Assembly: GCA_002311655.1 (NCBI GenBank)
Contig: DBYZ01000004.1
Location: 175,252 to 239,251, forward strand
Reading direction: 5' to 3'
From: Bacteroidales bacterium UBA1173
GTDB lineage: Bacteria > Bacteroidota > Bacteroidia > Bacteroidales > F082
Length of the DNA stretch: 64,000 bases
Shown here: positions 1 to 8,500 of the stretch, one piece after another
How positions within the stretch are numbered: position 1 is the stretch's first letter
How the letters are laid out: each line of letters opens with the position of its first letter
Notes under the pieces: generated by a model
What the model saw: the letters and a program-made list of their open reading frames with translations, nothing else
The model's database searches: none
What the model was told of the DNA's origin: nothing
Position numbers and translations under genes: made by a program

Positions 1-2123
1 GCGATAAACACCTCGACCTTCTCCTTCTTGACATCGTTCATCTTCGGGAAGATAAACGTTTCCTTGGTCTTCGGATTATACAAGTCATCCAAGCTTACCT
101 GATTTGAAAGTGGAGCACGCGGCGTGGCATCGCCAACCAACTCAATGCCGTATGAACGTAAAATCTGACGCGCGCGTGGGATACATCTCTTGCCACGGCA
201 TGGACCCATACCCATACGTGTGATGTGTTTCAACTCATCAACAGAAATGGTCTTGCGGTCACCAATGACACTCAACACCTTGTCAAGCTTGATATCTTCG
301 CAATGGCAGACGTATGTCTCTGATTCCACATCCTTCAACGGCTTAAAGTCTATCGGTTTCGGATAGTTTTCTTTCACTATGAATCCACGTGCCTCTGTCA
401 GCTTATCTAATGCCACATCCTTTGCAATAACGCGAGCCACGTTGGTCTTGTTGTTCTTCTTGAGAACCTTCTCCACAACGCCCTCTCCTACTTTCTTACC
501 GTTATCATCAACGAGGAACACCTCAACGCCTTCTTTTACCTCATATTCAACAGGCAGGAACAGCGTGTTCTTCTTCATGTCATAACCGAAGATTGCCAAG
601 CCAGGACAATGATTGACGCAGTTCATACATCCGATGCACTTGTCATAATCAATCATCGGAACTGTGTTCGTGCTAGACTTGGTGATAGCGCCTTGCGGAC
701 ATGAAAACGAGCATGGGTTGCAAGCGAATCCATAAACGCAGTCGGCAATGACAAACGGTTTCGCCACCATTCTCTCAGCTGTCGGCTTGTTAGGCTCCTG
801 CAACACTCTGATCGGGTGCTGCTGCGACTCAATATATTGCTTCGAAACTTCAAGATATTCATCGTAATTGAATCTCAAGCCCATATTCTGTGCCACCTCA
901 AATGCCACCTGTTTGCCGCGCAAAACAGCACTCGTTCCTTCACCGATACGAATGGCATCACCTGCACCATAAGTGTTCAACCCAAACACCTCGCGTCCCT
1001 TGACGAGCAACTGGCTGTCAGGAATCAAACCCGTGCATATATTAATGATGTCAATGTCGTCGATAATCTGTTCTGTTCCCGGAATCGGCTTGAAGTTCTC
1101 GCATTTGGCGATGACTGCCCCCACAATGCCTGTATGGTCTTTGTTCGGAATCGCTTTCAACAGAATATGCGATGTCATAATCGGGATGCCAAGTCTGCGT
1201 ACACGGTTGGCCTGCACTGGGAAACCACCTTCATGGTCCATACCTTCAATGATAGCCTTGATGGTAGCACCAGCCTGCATACCCTGATATGATGTCAAAT
1301 AACCAATGTTTCCTGCTCCCACAGTCAAAACTTTCTTGCCAAGAAGAGTGTGCTCCTGATTCATCATCTTCTGGAACACAGCGGCGGTGTAAACACCCGG
1401 CAGGTCGTCGTTTTCAAACGTCGGCATGAATGGCACTGCTCCTGTTGCGACAACAAGATGCTCGGCGTCGATATACGCCATCTCCTGCGTCACAATGTTC
1501 TTGATAGCGATGCGTTTGCCTTCGAGCAAGTCCCAAACAACATTATTCAGCAGAATGCCTTCATGGTTGTCGCCAGCCAAAGTCTTAGCAATGTCAAAAC
1601 CACGCATGCCACCGAACTTCTGCTCTTTCTCAAAGAAGAAGAACTGGTGCGTCTGCATGTTAAATTGACCGCCAATCTTTGCGTTATTATCAATCACAAC
1701 ATTGCTGATTCCCAGTTTGTTCAGCTGTTCACGGCAAGCCAAACCAGCAGGACCGGCACCGATGATGGCGACCTGTGTCTTGTAAACCTTCACCTCGCGT
1801 GGTTGCAGCTCCTTAGCCTCCGGAAGCACGTTAGCCTCGTTGTTGATAGGCTTCACCTCCTTAACTCCGTCAACCAAAGTGATGCAGATACGGCGAATCT
1901 TTCCGTCAACAAGCATCTCGCAGGCGCCGCACTTTCCGATGCCGCAATTCAAACTTCTGTTACGTCCATCGAGACTGTGGCTGTGAACAGGAAAACCTGC
2001 CTGATGCAAAGCGGCAGCAATGGTGTAGCCTTTCTTGCCAACCACTTTCTTGCCATCAAAAATAAACTCTACTGACTCGCCCTCGGCGATATCAAGAATA
2101 GGATGTTTGGTTATTTTGTACAT
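1..2123 (-). CDS. Multidomain FAD/iron-sulfur oxidoreductase (3' end beyond window)
   Basis: The reading frame is open from an ATG at 2123 to the left edge, giving about 707 residues without a stop; the C-terminus lies outside. Visible in order: an N-terminal [2Fe-2S] ferredoxin-like domain with clustered Cys near residues 60-68 (motif CGIGKCGAC), an FAD-binding Rossmann motif (IGAGPAGLA) followed by a pyridine-nucleotide-disulfide-type domain, a first Cys cluster (ADCVYGFACNPC), a 4Fe-4S motif CIGCMNCVNHCP near residues 496-508, and a BFD-like [2Fe-2S] module (VCHC near 606-608, GPCRGKRC near 642-647). This matches fused alpha subunits of sarcosine oxidase / opine oxidase / D-hydroxyproline dehydrogenase-like enzymes, which oxidise amines or amino acids with a partner flavoprotein. 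The substrate cannot be told. The partner would be expected to the left, outside the window. Confidence 0.85.
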   Translation of the reverse strand, partial: MYKITKHPILDIAEGESVEFIFDGKKVVGKKGYTIAAALHQAGFPVHSHSLDGRNRSLNCGIGKCGACEMLVDGKIRRICITLVDGVKEVKPINNEANVLPEAKELQPREVKVYKTQVAIIGAGPAGLACREQLNKLGISNVVIDNNAKIGGQFNMQTHQFFFFEKEQKFGGMRGFDIAKTLAGDNHEGILLNNVVWDLLEGKRIAIKNIVTQEMAYIDAEHLVVATGAVPFMPTFENDDLPGVYTAAVFQKMMNQEHTLLGKKVLTVGAGNIGYLTSYQGMQAGATIKAIIEGMDHEGGFPVQANRVRRLGIPIMTSHILLKAIPNKDHTGIVGAVIAKCENFKPIPGTEQIIDDIDIINICTGLIPDSQLLVKGREVFGLNTYGAGDAIRIGEGTSAVLRGKQVAFEVAQNMGLRFNYDEYLEVSKQYIESQQHPIRVLQEPNKPTAERMVAKPFVIADCVYGFACNPCSFSCPQGAITKSSTNTVPMIDYDKCIGCMNCVNHCPGLAIFGYDMKKNTLFLPVEYEVKEGVEVFLVDDNGKKVGEGVVEKVLKKNNKTNVARVIAKDVALDKLTEARGFIVKENYPKPIDFKPLKDVESETYVCHCEDIKLDKVLSVIGDRKTISVDELKHITRMGMGPCRGKRCIPRARQILRSYGIELVGDATPRAPLSNQVSLDDLYNPKTKETFIFPKMNDVKKEKVEVFI

Positions 2124-2150
2124 ACTTTTCAATTTTGCTAATAAGAAATG

Positions 2151-2158
2151 CAAAATTA
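2151..2158 (-). promoter_or_regulatory. Bacteroidota -7 box (TAATTTTG) for the oxidoreductase
   Basis: A perfect TAnnTTTG box on the minus strand, 27 nt before the ATG at 2123. The matching -33 element is not obvious. Confidence 0.5.
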
Positions 2159-2200
2159 AAAAGCGATTTTTAGAAATACAAGAAAAAAATGTTTTTTTTC

Positions 2201-2269
2201 AGTCTTTAGTCGTTAGTTCCTAATTCTTAGCATTTTTTATCGTAAACTAAAGACTAGCGACTAAAGACT
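2201..2269. repeat. Inverted and tandem CTAAAGACT repeats, possible terminator
   Basis: AGTCTTTAGTCG at 2201-2212 is the exact reverse complement of 2258-2269, and the unit CTAAAGACT recurs three times between 2247 and 2275. The stop codon of the RNA methyltransferase falls inside the right arm. It lies between the end of the greA operon and the start of the next minus-strand gene, so it may terminate transcription, though no clean U-tract follows. Confidence 0.5.
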
Positions 2270-3437
2270 AAAGACTATTTTCTTTGATTTTTTTGTCTTT
2301 ATAACTCCCTTCAAAAATCTCAAACTTCTCAAACTTACACTCCAGCGGGCCGTTGTAAACATCTATTTTTTTCGAAGGCTTCAACCCGATGAGTTTCAAA
2401 GCGTCTTTGTTGGAACTGATAATCCAAGCCTCGAAGCCTTTAAAGTTCTTCTTCAATGCATCGCCAATGCCTCTGTACAGGTTGATGATGTCTTTCTCCT
2501 CCAACCTCTCACCGTATGGCGGGTTTATAATCATGATGCCGCCACCCTTAGGTGGAACAACATCAAACATATCCTGTTTACTTAATTTTATATCGTACTG
2601 CAGATGTGCGTTCTCAATGTTTGCCTTTGCAATCTCCACTGCCTTCGCCGAATGATCTGATGCAAGTATCTCATAATCAAACTCTTCCATCTCAGCACCT
2701 GCCTCTCTCATAACACGCTGCCACAACTCGGCGTCGAAGTCGTGCCAGGTCATGAAGCCCCATTTCTTTCTGAAAAATCCTGCAGGTAAACCCATCGCGA
2801 GCATCGCAGCCTCAATAGGCAATGTTCCTGAACCGCACATGCAGTCGACGAAGTTGCTGTCGCACTTCCATCCTGTCAGTTTTATCAGACCTGCCGCCAG
2901 CACCTCGTTCATAGGTGCCTTGTCGACATTCTTTCTGTATCCGCGCTTGTGCAACGACTCACCAGAGCTGTCGAATGACACCGTAACTTTCTCATTCTCA
3001 ATGTGTACATTGATTCGCAAGTCAGGATCCTCGACATCCACCGACGGACGTGCTCCGAAATGCTCACGGAACTCGTCAGCGATAGCATCTTTCACCTTCA
3101 AAGCGGCATATTGCGAGTGGGTAAAATAGTTTCCACTCGTCACCGCGTCAATCGCAAATGTCTCGTTGATATTAAAAATCTCGTGCCATTGAATCTTAAA
3201 GATGTTGTTGTACAACGCCAATTCGTTGCGCGCCACAAAACTCGTTATCGGCTTCAATATCCTCAAAGCGGTCCTGCAGCAGTAATTGGCCTTGTACATC
3301 AACTGCTTGTCGCCTTCAAAACTGACGGCGCGATACAAAGGCTCGACATTCTGTGCACCCATGGCTGTCAACTCCTCGGCAAGGACTCCTTCAAGTCCCG
3401 CCATAGTCTTGGCAACCATTTTAAATGTGTCTTCCAT
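2268..3437 (-). CDS. THUMP-domain class I SAM-dependent 23S rRNA methyltransferase (RlmL N-terminal-like)
   Basis: A protein of 389 residues starting MEDTFKMVAK. The frame stays open further upstream, but those codons lie in antisense of the HIT gene, so the ATG at 3437 is preferred; it sits one base after the HIT stop. An N-terminal THUMP region (about residues 1-160) is followed by a methyltransferase fold with the SAM loop CGSGTLPIEA and the catalytic motif IV NPPYGERL typical of N2-guanine methyltransferases. The family modifies a guanine in 23S rRNA (G2445 for E. coli RlmL). It lacks the second RlmK-like half of the E. coli protein, as is common outside gammaproteobacteria. Third gene of the greA operon. 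Confidence 0.88.
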   Translation of the reverse strand: MEDTFKMVAKTMAGLEGVLAEELTAMGAQNVEPLYRAVSFEGDKQLMYKANYCCRTALRILKPITSFVARNELALYNNIFKIQWHEIFNINETFAIDAVTSGNYFTHSQYAALKVKDAIADEFREHFGARPSVDVEDPDLRINVHIENEKVTVSFDSSGESLHKRGYRKNVDKAPMNEVLAAGLIKLTGWKCDSNFVDCMCGSGTLPIEAAMLAMGLPAGFFRKKWGFMTWHDFDAELWQRVMREAGAEMEEFDYEILASDHSAKAVEIAKANIENAHLQYDIKLSKQDMFDVVPPKGGGIMIINPPYGERLEEKDIINLYRGIGDALKKNFKGFEAWIISSNKDALKLIGLKPSKKIDVYNGPLECKFEKFEIFEGSYKDKKIKENSL

Positions 3438-3438
3438 C

Positions 3439-3831
3439 TTACAGATTATCAACGATTCTCTTCTGCCACTCTTTGAACTGCTCCTCTGTCGGATGCATCT
3501 TCTCGCGTCTGAAGTCGAGGTCGCCCTCTTTCTGCATCGGCACGAGGTGGATGTGTGCGTGAGGCACCTCAAGTCCTATCACCGCCACTCCGACTTTCTT
3601 GCATGGGAAGCCTTTCTTTATCGCCACAGCGATTTTCTTTGCGAAGACCATCATCTCAGCGAGGTCAGCGTCAGAAATGTCGAAAATGTAATCTTCCTCC
3701 TTCTTCGGAATCACCAAAGTGTGACCCGGAACAAGCGGACTGATGTCGAAGAACGCGAAAAACTTGTCGTTTTCAGCAATTTTATAGCAAGGAATCTCAC
3801 CTGCCACTATTCTTGAAAAAATTGATGCCAT
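3439..3831 (-). CDS. HIT family protein (histidine triad nucleotide hydrolase)
   Basis: 130 residues, the normal size for a HINT-type HIT protein. The histidine triad is in VPHAHIHLVP (H-x-H-x-H) near residues 90-97, and the N-terminal IVAGEIPCYKI and PLVPGHTLVIPKK motifs are typical. Such proteins hydrolyse purine nucleoside phosphoramidates or related nucleotidyl conjugates in the cytoplasm; the physiological substrate is usually unknown. The stop is 1 base from the next gene's start, and its own start lies 2 bases after the greA stop, so it is almost certainly cotranscribed and translationally coupled. Confidence 0.92.
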   Translation of the reverse strand: MASIFSRIVAGEIPCYKIAENDKFFAFFDISPLVPGHTLVIPKKEEDYIFDISDADLAEMMVFAKKIAVAIKKGFPCKKVGVAVIGLEVPHAHIHLVPMQKEGDLDFRREKMHPTEEQFKEWQKRIVDNL

Positions 3832-3833
3832 GA

Positions 3834-4310
3834 TTATTCTCTTGTTATTTCAACAATTTCAAACAACAGCTTTCCTGCCGGGACCTGAATCTCTACCTCT
3901 TCGCCAACACCTTTTCCAAGAAGACCCTTGGCTATCGGTGAAGTGATTGAAATCTTGCCAGCTTTGAGGTTAGCCTCTTTTTCAGGAACGATGGTATATG
4001 ACATCATCTGTTTTGTCTTCACATTCTTGATCTTAACTGTCGAAAGTATCAAAACTTTTGATGTATCCATCTTCGATTCATCAATGATTCTTGCGTTAGC
4101 AATGGTAAGCTGGAGCTTCACAATCTTCATCTCAAGAAGTTGCTGTGCTTCTTTTGCCGCATCATATTCAGCGTTTTCCGACAAGTCACCCTTATCGCGC
4201 GCTTCTGCAATAGCCGCTGCAATCTTAGGACGCTCGTTAACACAAAGATTCTCCAATTCGTCCTTCAGCTTCTGTAATCCAGCTTGTGTAAAGTATTCTA
4301 CGTCTGCCAT
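3834..4310 (-). CDS. greA: Transcription elongation factor GreA
   Basis: 158 residues, full length for GreA. The N-terminal coiled coil (MADVEYFTQAGLQKLKDELE ... NAEYDAAKEAQ) carries the acidic residues of the tip, DKGDLSENAEY, that reach into the RNA polymerase secondary channel and stimulate transcript cleavage. The C-terminal FKBP-like domain ends with SPIAKGLLGKGVGEEVEIQVP. It rescues backtracked RNA polymerase. First gene of a greA-HIT-methyltransferase operon. The leader contains a strong hairpin with a U-tract (see the terminator entry at 4331-4367). Confidence 0.97.
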   Translation of the reverse strand: MADVEYFTQAGLQKLKDELENLCVNERPKIAAAIAEARDKGDLSENAEYDAAKEAQQLLEMKIVKLQLTIANARIIDESKMDTSKVLILSTVKIKNVKTKQMMSYTIVPEKEANLKAGKISITSPIAKGLLGKGVGEEVEIQVPAGKLLFEIVEITRE

Positions 4311-4330
4311 AACTTTAATTTTTAAATTGT

Positions 4331-4367
4331 AAAAAAGAGACCCTTACCGAAATAAGGGCCCTTTTTT
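4331..4367 (-). terminator. Hairpin plus U-tract between the PorV-like gene and greA; possible greA leader attenuator
   Basis: On the minus strand CCCTTA pairs with TAAGGG across a 6-nt loop, the stem is extended by wobble and A-U pairs, and it is followed by six T. It lies after the stop of the PorV-like gene (4421), so it can be that operon's terminator. A perfect TATCTTTG box sits upstream of it at 4383-4390, so a transcript started there would carry this hairpin in the greA leader. Confidence 0.7.
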
Positions 4368-4382
4368 CCGTAAAATTGTATG

Positions 4383-4390
4383 CAAAGATA
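4383..4390 (-). promoter_or_regulatory. -7 box TATCTTTG for greA
   Basis: A perfect Bacteroidota TAnnTTTG box on the minus strand between the PorV-like gene's stop and the hairpin at 4331-4367. Expected transcription start is near 4378, giving a leader of roughly 70 nt. Confidence 0.55.
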
Positions 4391-4420
4391 CAACTTTTTT
4401 TTCAAATGCAAGTATTTTTT

Positions 4421-5485
4421 TTAGAATAAAATTCTTGCACCGACTGAGTGTGTACCTTTCCAGTGTGCTGTGTCGCGGTATGAGTAGTCGATACAGACCT
4501 TCAAACCCTTCTTGTTGAGAGGAGCCTGAACTGTTGCACCACAAGAGAAACCTCTGTTAACATTGGTGCAATCTGCATCTTCAATGCTCTTTGTGACACC
4601 GCTTTCAAAGGTGTAACCGGCACGGAGCATGAGGATATCACGGAATGATCCCTCGATACCGCCAATAAACTGATCCTTAGAGAATGCGTTTGAGTTGAAG
4701 TTGAATGCCAAGGTCAAACGGCTTGCTTTTTCAAAGTTGAAATCGTATGCCGCTGCGATATTCAGCTGTGTAGGAAGCTCAAACTCATCAGCGCGTTGTA
4801 CCACTGTGATATTTGATTGCATTCCGTCGAACAACACTGAATAGGCAAGACCGTCGCCGCTGTACTTCATGGTAGGTCCAATGTTCTTCAAAGCAATACC
4901 GAAGTGGATGTTATCGGTAATACCTGTAACATACTGGATACCAGCGTCCATTGCGACACCTGTTCCGTTCATATCAGCAATTGACTCGCTGACTATCTTC
5001 AACACAAAACCACCGTGGATACTGTTTGAGAACGATTTCGCAATTGCGATGTTGATGTTCATCAAACTTGGTTTATATGTACCAATTCCACCATCTGGAT
5101 TTTCTGTTGTTGTTCTCTGAATATCTCCAAAACTCATTGACATCACTGACAAACCAGCTACCACTGATTCTGAAACACGTGTCAGGAAACCGAATGAAAC
5201 CACATTTGTTCCTGAACCGGCAAGCCAGTTGGTGTATGAAAAGTTGATATCCATAGAGTTGACGAATGAGATACCTGCCACGTTGCTCCAAATAGCGTCA
5301 ACACCTTTGATGCATGCCATACCGGCATTGCCCCAACCTGATGATGCTGCCCATGGATTAACTAACAGCTCATTTGCTCCTGCTTGACCTGCTCTATCCT
5401 TATTACCTGCGAATGCTTGTGAGCTCGTAAATCCAATAATGATTGTCAAGCTTGCTATTACGATAGTTCTAAATAACTTTTTCAT
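4421..5485 (-). CDS. PorV/PorQ-like outer-membrane beta-barrel protein
   Basis: 354 residues with a signal peptide (MKKLFRTIVIASLTIIIGF ... AFA) and a C-terminal aromatic residue (ARILF) as in outer-membrane barrels. The N-terminal region (NELLVNPWAASSGWGNAGMACIKGVDAIWSNVAGI) is the typical opening of the PorV/PorQ/FadL-like family. PorV proteins carry T9SS substrates to the cell-surface attachment complex. The gene is last in a cluster with a TonB-dependent receptor and a giant secreted protein, and ends in a hairpin region. It may be a dedicated partner of that secreted protein rather than the general T9SS PorV; the sequence cannot decide this. Confidence 0.75.
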   Translation of the reverse strand: MKKLFRTIVIASLTIIIGFTSSQAFAGNKDRAGQAGANELLVNPWAASSGWGNAGMACIKGVDAIWSNVAGISFVNSMDINFSYTNWLAGSGTNVVSFGFLTRVSESVVAGLSVMSMSFGDIQRTTTENPDGGIGTYKPSLMNINIAIAKSFSNSIHGGFVLKIVSESIADMNGTGVAMDAGIQYVTGITDNIHFGIALKNIGPTMKYSGDGLAYSVLFDGMQSNITVVQRADEFELPTQLNIAAAYDFNFEKASRLTLAFNFNSNAFSKDQFIGGIEGSFRDILMLRAGYTFESGVTKSIEDADCTNVNRGFSCGATVQAPLNKKGLKVCIDYSYRDTAHWKGTHSVGARILF

Positions 5486-5518
5486 GATCGTGTACTTTTA
5501 AATTTGTTCGCAAAATAA

Positions 5519-8500
5519 TTAGAATGTATTTAAGTCAACCTGACGCATTGCGCAATAGAACTTAACAGTATGCTCACCGCCGTTAACATTATCCTTCACA
5601 TGGATAATGTAGATACCGCTCGCGATAGGTGTGTTTGCATGGTTGGTCAAATCCCAGTCTATTGAAGTAACTGATGAATCGTCCTTCTTGAACTGACGGA
5701 TCTTAGTACCATTCACAGTGTAAATTGTAACAACACACTTGTCAGGAACGTTGGTGATCTTCACTTTGTGTGTAAGAGCGTTCGGCTCGTAGTTAGCGTA
5801 TGCATAATATGGGTTAGGAACAATCTGGATGAGATCAAGGTCTGACTTACCCTTATCAGCATTCTGCAACTCAGGACCATAACCCTTTGTTGTGAAGGTG
5901 TAGTATGGTAAATAACCTTCATGGTTAACATAGTCAACAAGTTCTTCTGTCTCAACCTCGAGTGGCATTGTACTGTAACCGAGTGCATAAGGTTTTGCAA
6001 TACGAATCGAAATCTTGACAGGGTTGTTTTCTGGTAACCACTGTTTGCCGGTTACTGCCATTGGCATACCAACCCATGTAGGCTGTCCCCAGAAAGCGGT
6101 CTTGAACACCTTCTTACCTGTTGAATCAGCGTAATGCAATCTGTCATAGAGGTACTTACCACCATCGTATGCAGGGCATTTGTAGACCTGTGACTGCAAT
6201 GTTGGTCCTAAGTGCATTGGGAAGATGTAGACATAGTGTTTACCACCGAACACTGGAGTGCTGCTGATCTGGTCGAAGATAACCGGGTCTGAGAGCTGAT
6301 ATGTTGCTGAACCTAATGCTGTGGCTTCTAACACCGCTGGTGGGTTGAACATCATATCACGTCCGTTGAGTGTTGGGTAGAATGAATCCTCACCATAACC
6401 CATGTTCATACGTGCACCTGTCTCAATATCAATTGCATAGCCTGGGAACCAACCCATACTGATTGGGCTGATGTAGTTAGCGTCATTTTCATTGTCGCTA
6501 CGGCCCATTGCCATTGCCTCTTCGTATGTTGCAGCGCATGGGTTACCGTTCTTGTCAATTGACGGAGCCTTACGGAGACCGAATGTCTCAGCATTGTTCT
6601 CTGACAAGCTAGCATCCAAGCACATCTCAAATACTGGGCAGCGGGTCCATTTTGACTTATCTGCTGTAAGAACGATATCAATTGAACCAATCTTCTTGAA
6701 GATAGAGTCTCTACGGCTGTTGGCCTCCATGATAGGACCAGGGTTGTTAGCGCCTGAGTTCTTTGAAATGTTAGCGAGTTCGTAAGGAGCCCATGTACCG
6801 TCAGCAATCTTTTCATAATCCTCACCCGGGTCATATGCCTTAGATACCTGAGTCGATTCTGACTTCATATCAAAGTCGTTGTTCTGGGCGTTGTCCTGGT
6901 CAACATACTTACCTGAACGAATCCAGTTCAATGGGTTAGAAGCGATAGCGTCGCTATCCTTAATACCTGTGAGCCAACGATTCGAGCTGTCGGCGTATGT
7001 CACTGACGATGTGATAAGACCGTTCTTTGGTGCGAGCACTGCCCATGCTGTGTTGTTGTCGTTACCCTGTGTACCAACAGCATATGGTCCAATGTTCCAG
7101 CACTGTCTGATGTCAACTGAAATACCTCTGTCAAGGAAAATCTTCTCGCTTGAGAGTTCTGTTGTTGTATCAGATTCAAATGTCTCGCCTGTCTCAAGAT
7201 CCTTCAAAGTCCATCTGAATGCTTTCATGTCAGCATTGTCGCCAACGATAGCAGCATCACCTGTGACATGTTCGATTGTGACATCTCTGAAGTCATGATA
7301 CCACAGAGCGTAATCTGTAGGTTTAACATTCAATGGGTCAACAATCTTAACATTGACTGGACCATGGCCTCTCTTGTATGTTGGGTGATAAATGATTGGA
7401 TATTCTGGATCACCAAACAGGTTGTCTGCACTTGCGATTGGACGTGACAACACTTCTTCAATATCAGCTTCAGAAAGTTCAAGCTGGTTACCACCGTTTC
7501 CTAAACCTGTCCAACGGTTGATGACTGGCTGATCACCGTATGATGAGTTGATAACTGTACCGTTTACAATCTTATGTGGAACAGCTGTGTACATCTTGAT
7601 GTTCTTACGACCTGCGAGATAAGGCAACTTCTGACCTTCACCCTCAGTCATGTCAGGAATGTATTCCATATAGTTATTGTAAGCGTAAGCTATTGCCATG
7701 AAGTAGTATGTGTGATGGTTCACAAGTGTTGGGTCATTGTTCTTTGTGAACTGGTCTTGTGTTACCACGAATGAGTGTGAGATACCGTTGTCGCCACCTT
7801 CAACCATGAGAGTTGGGATACTGTAGCCTAAATCCTCGTTGAAAATGAAGTTAACGATTCTGCTCACATTATTCTTAACGTCGCACTGGAAGATAAGACG
7901 TGCTTTTGACTCATCATTCAACTGGTCGACACTGACTTCTGAGTTAGCGAGCTGATAGACCTGATAACCTTCAAAGTGGAAGTATCTGTCATATGGGTTG
8001 CCGAGAGTATCGTACTCAGGAATGTTAGGATCCAATTCTGCGTAATCTTCATTAGCGTTGTTTGATGTCTCAGAATTTGACAAATAAACGATGAGTTGTC
8101 TGTCAAGTTCGCGGATTGTCAAATCTGGAGCGCTTGGTCCGTCGAGAACTTTGAAGCAGTTATCGAACATTGACTGGCACTTGTCATCGACCTTACGGAG
8201 AAGTTCGACTGAAGCCCAAGCCTTACCTGTGTTAGCGCGTGCCCACGGCACACCGAATGTAATGTAGTTAACAGCACCAGCTTTCAAGGTGAAAGGACCT
8301 GCTGACTGCATGAAACGACGGTCGTTGACTGGGTTAGGCTGACCGTTGTTACCGGTCTCTTCACTCCAGTAGAAACCATTCTGGTTGAAGCCGCCACCAG
8401 GAGTCATACCACCAGTACCCCAGTTACATGGGTCTGAATCGAATGGGAACATGAAGTCGCAAGCTGGGCCAACTGTACCTGATGCGCCTGGAACAGCTGT

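Noticed and set aside
1350..2075. Plus-strand frames of 241 and 158 residues near the left edge
   Set aside because: They are opposite the oxidoreductase, whose Fe-S and FAD motifs are plain on the minus strand.
3438..3572. A longer start for the THUMP methyltransferase
   Set aside because: Those codons read antisense of the HIT gene and the family start follows the HIT stop by one base.
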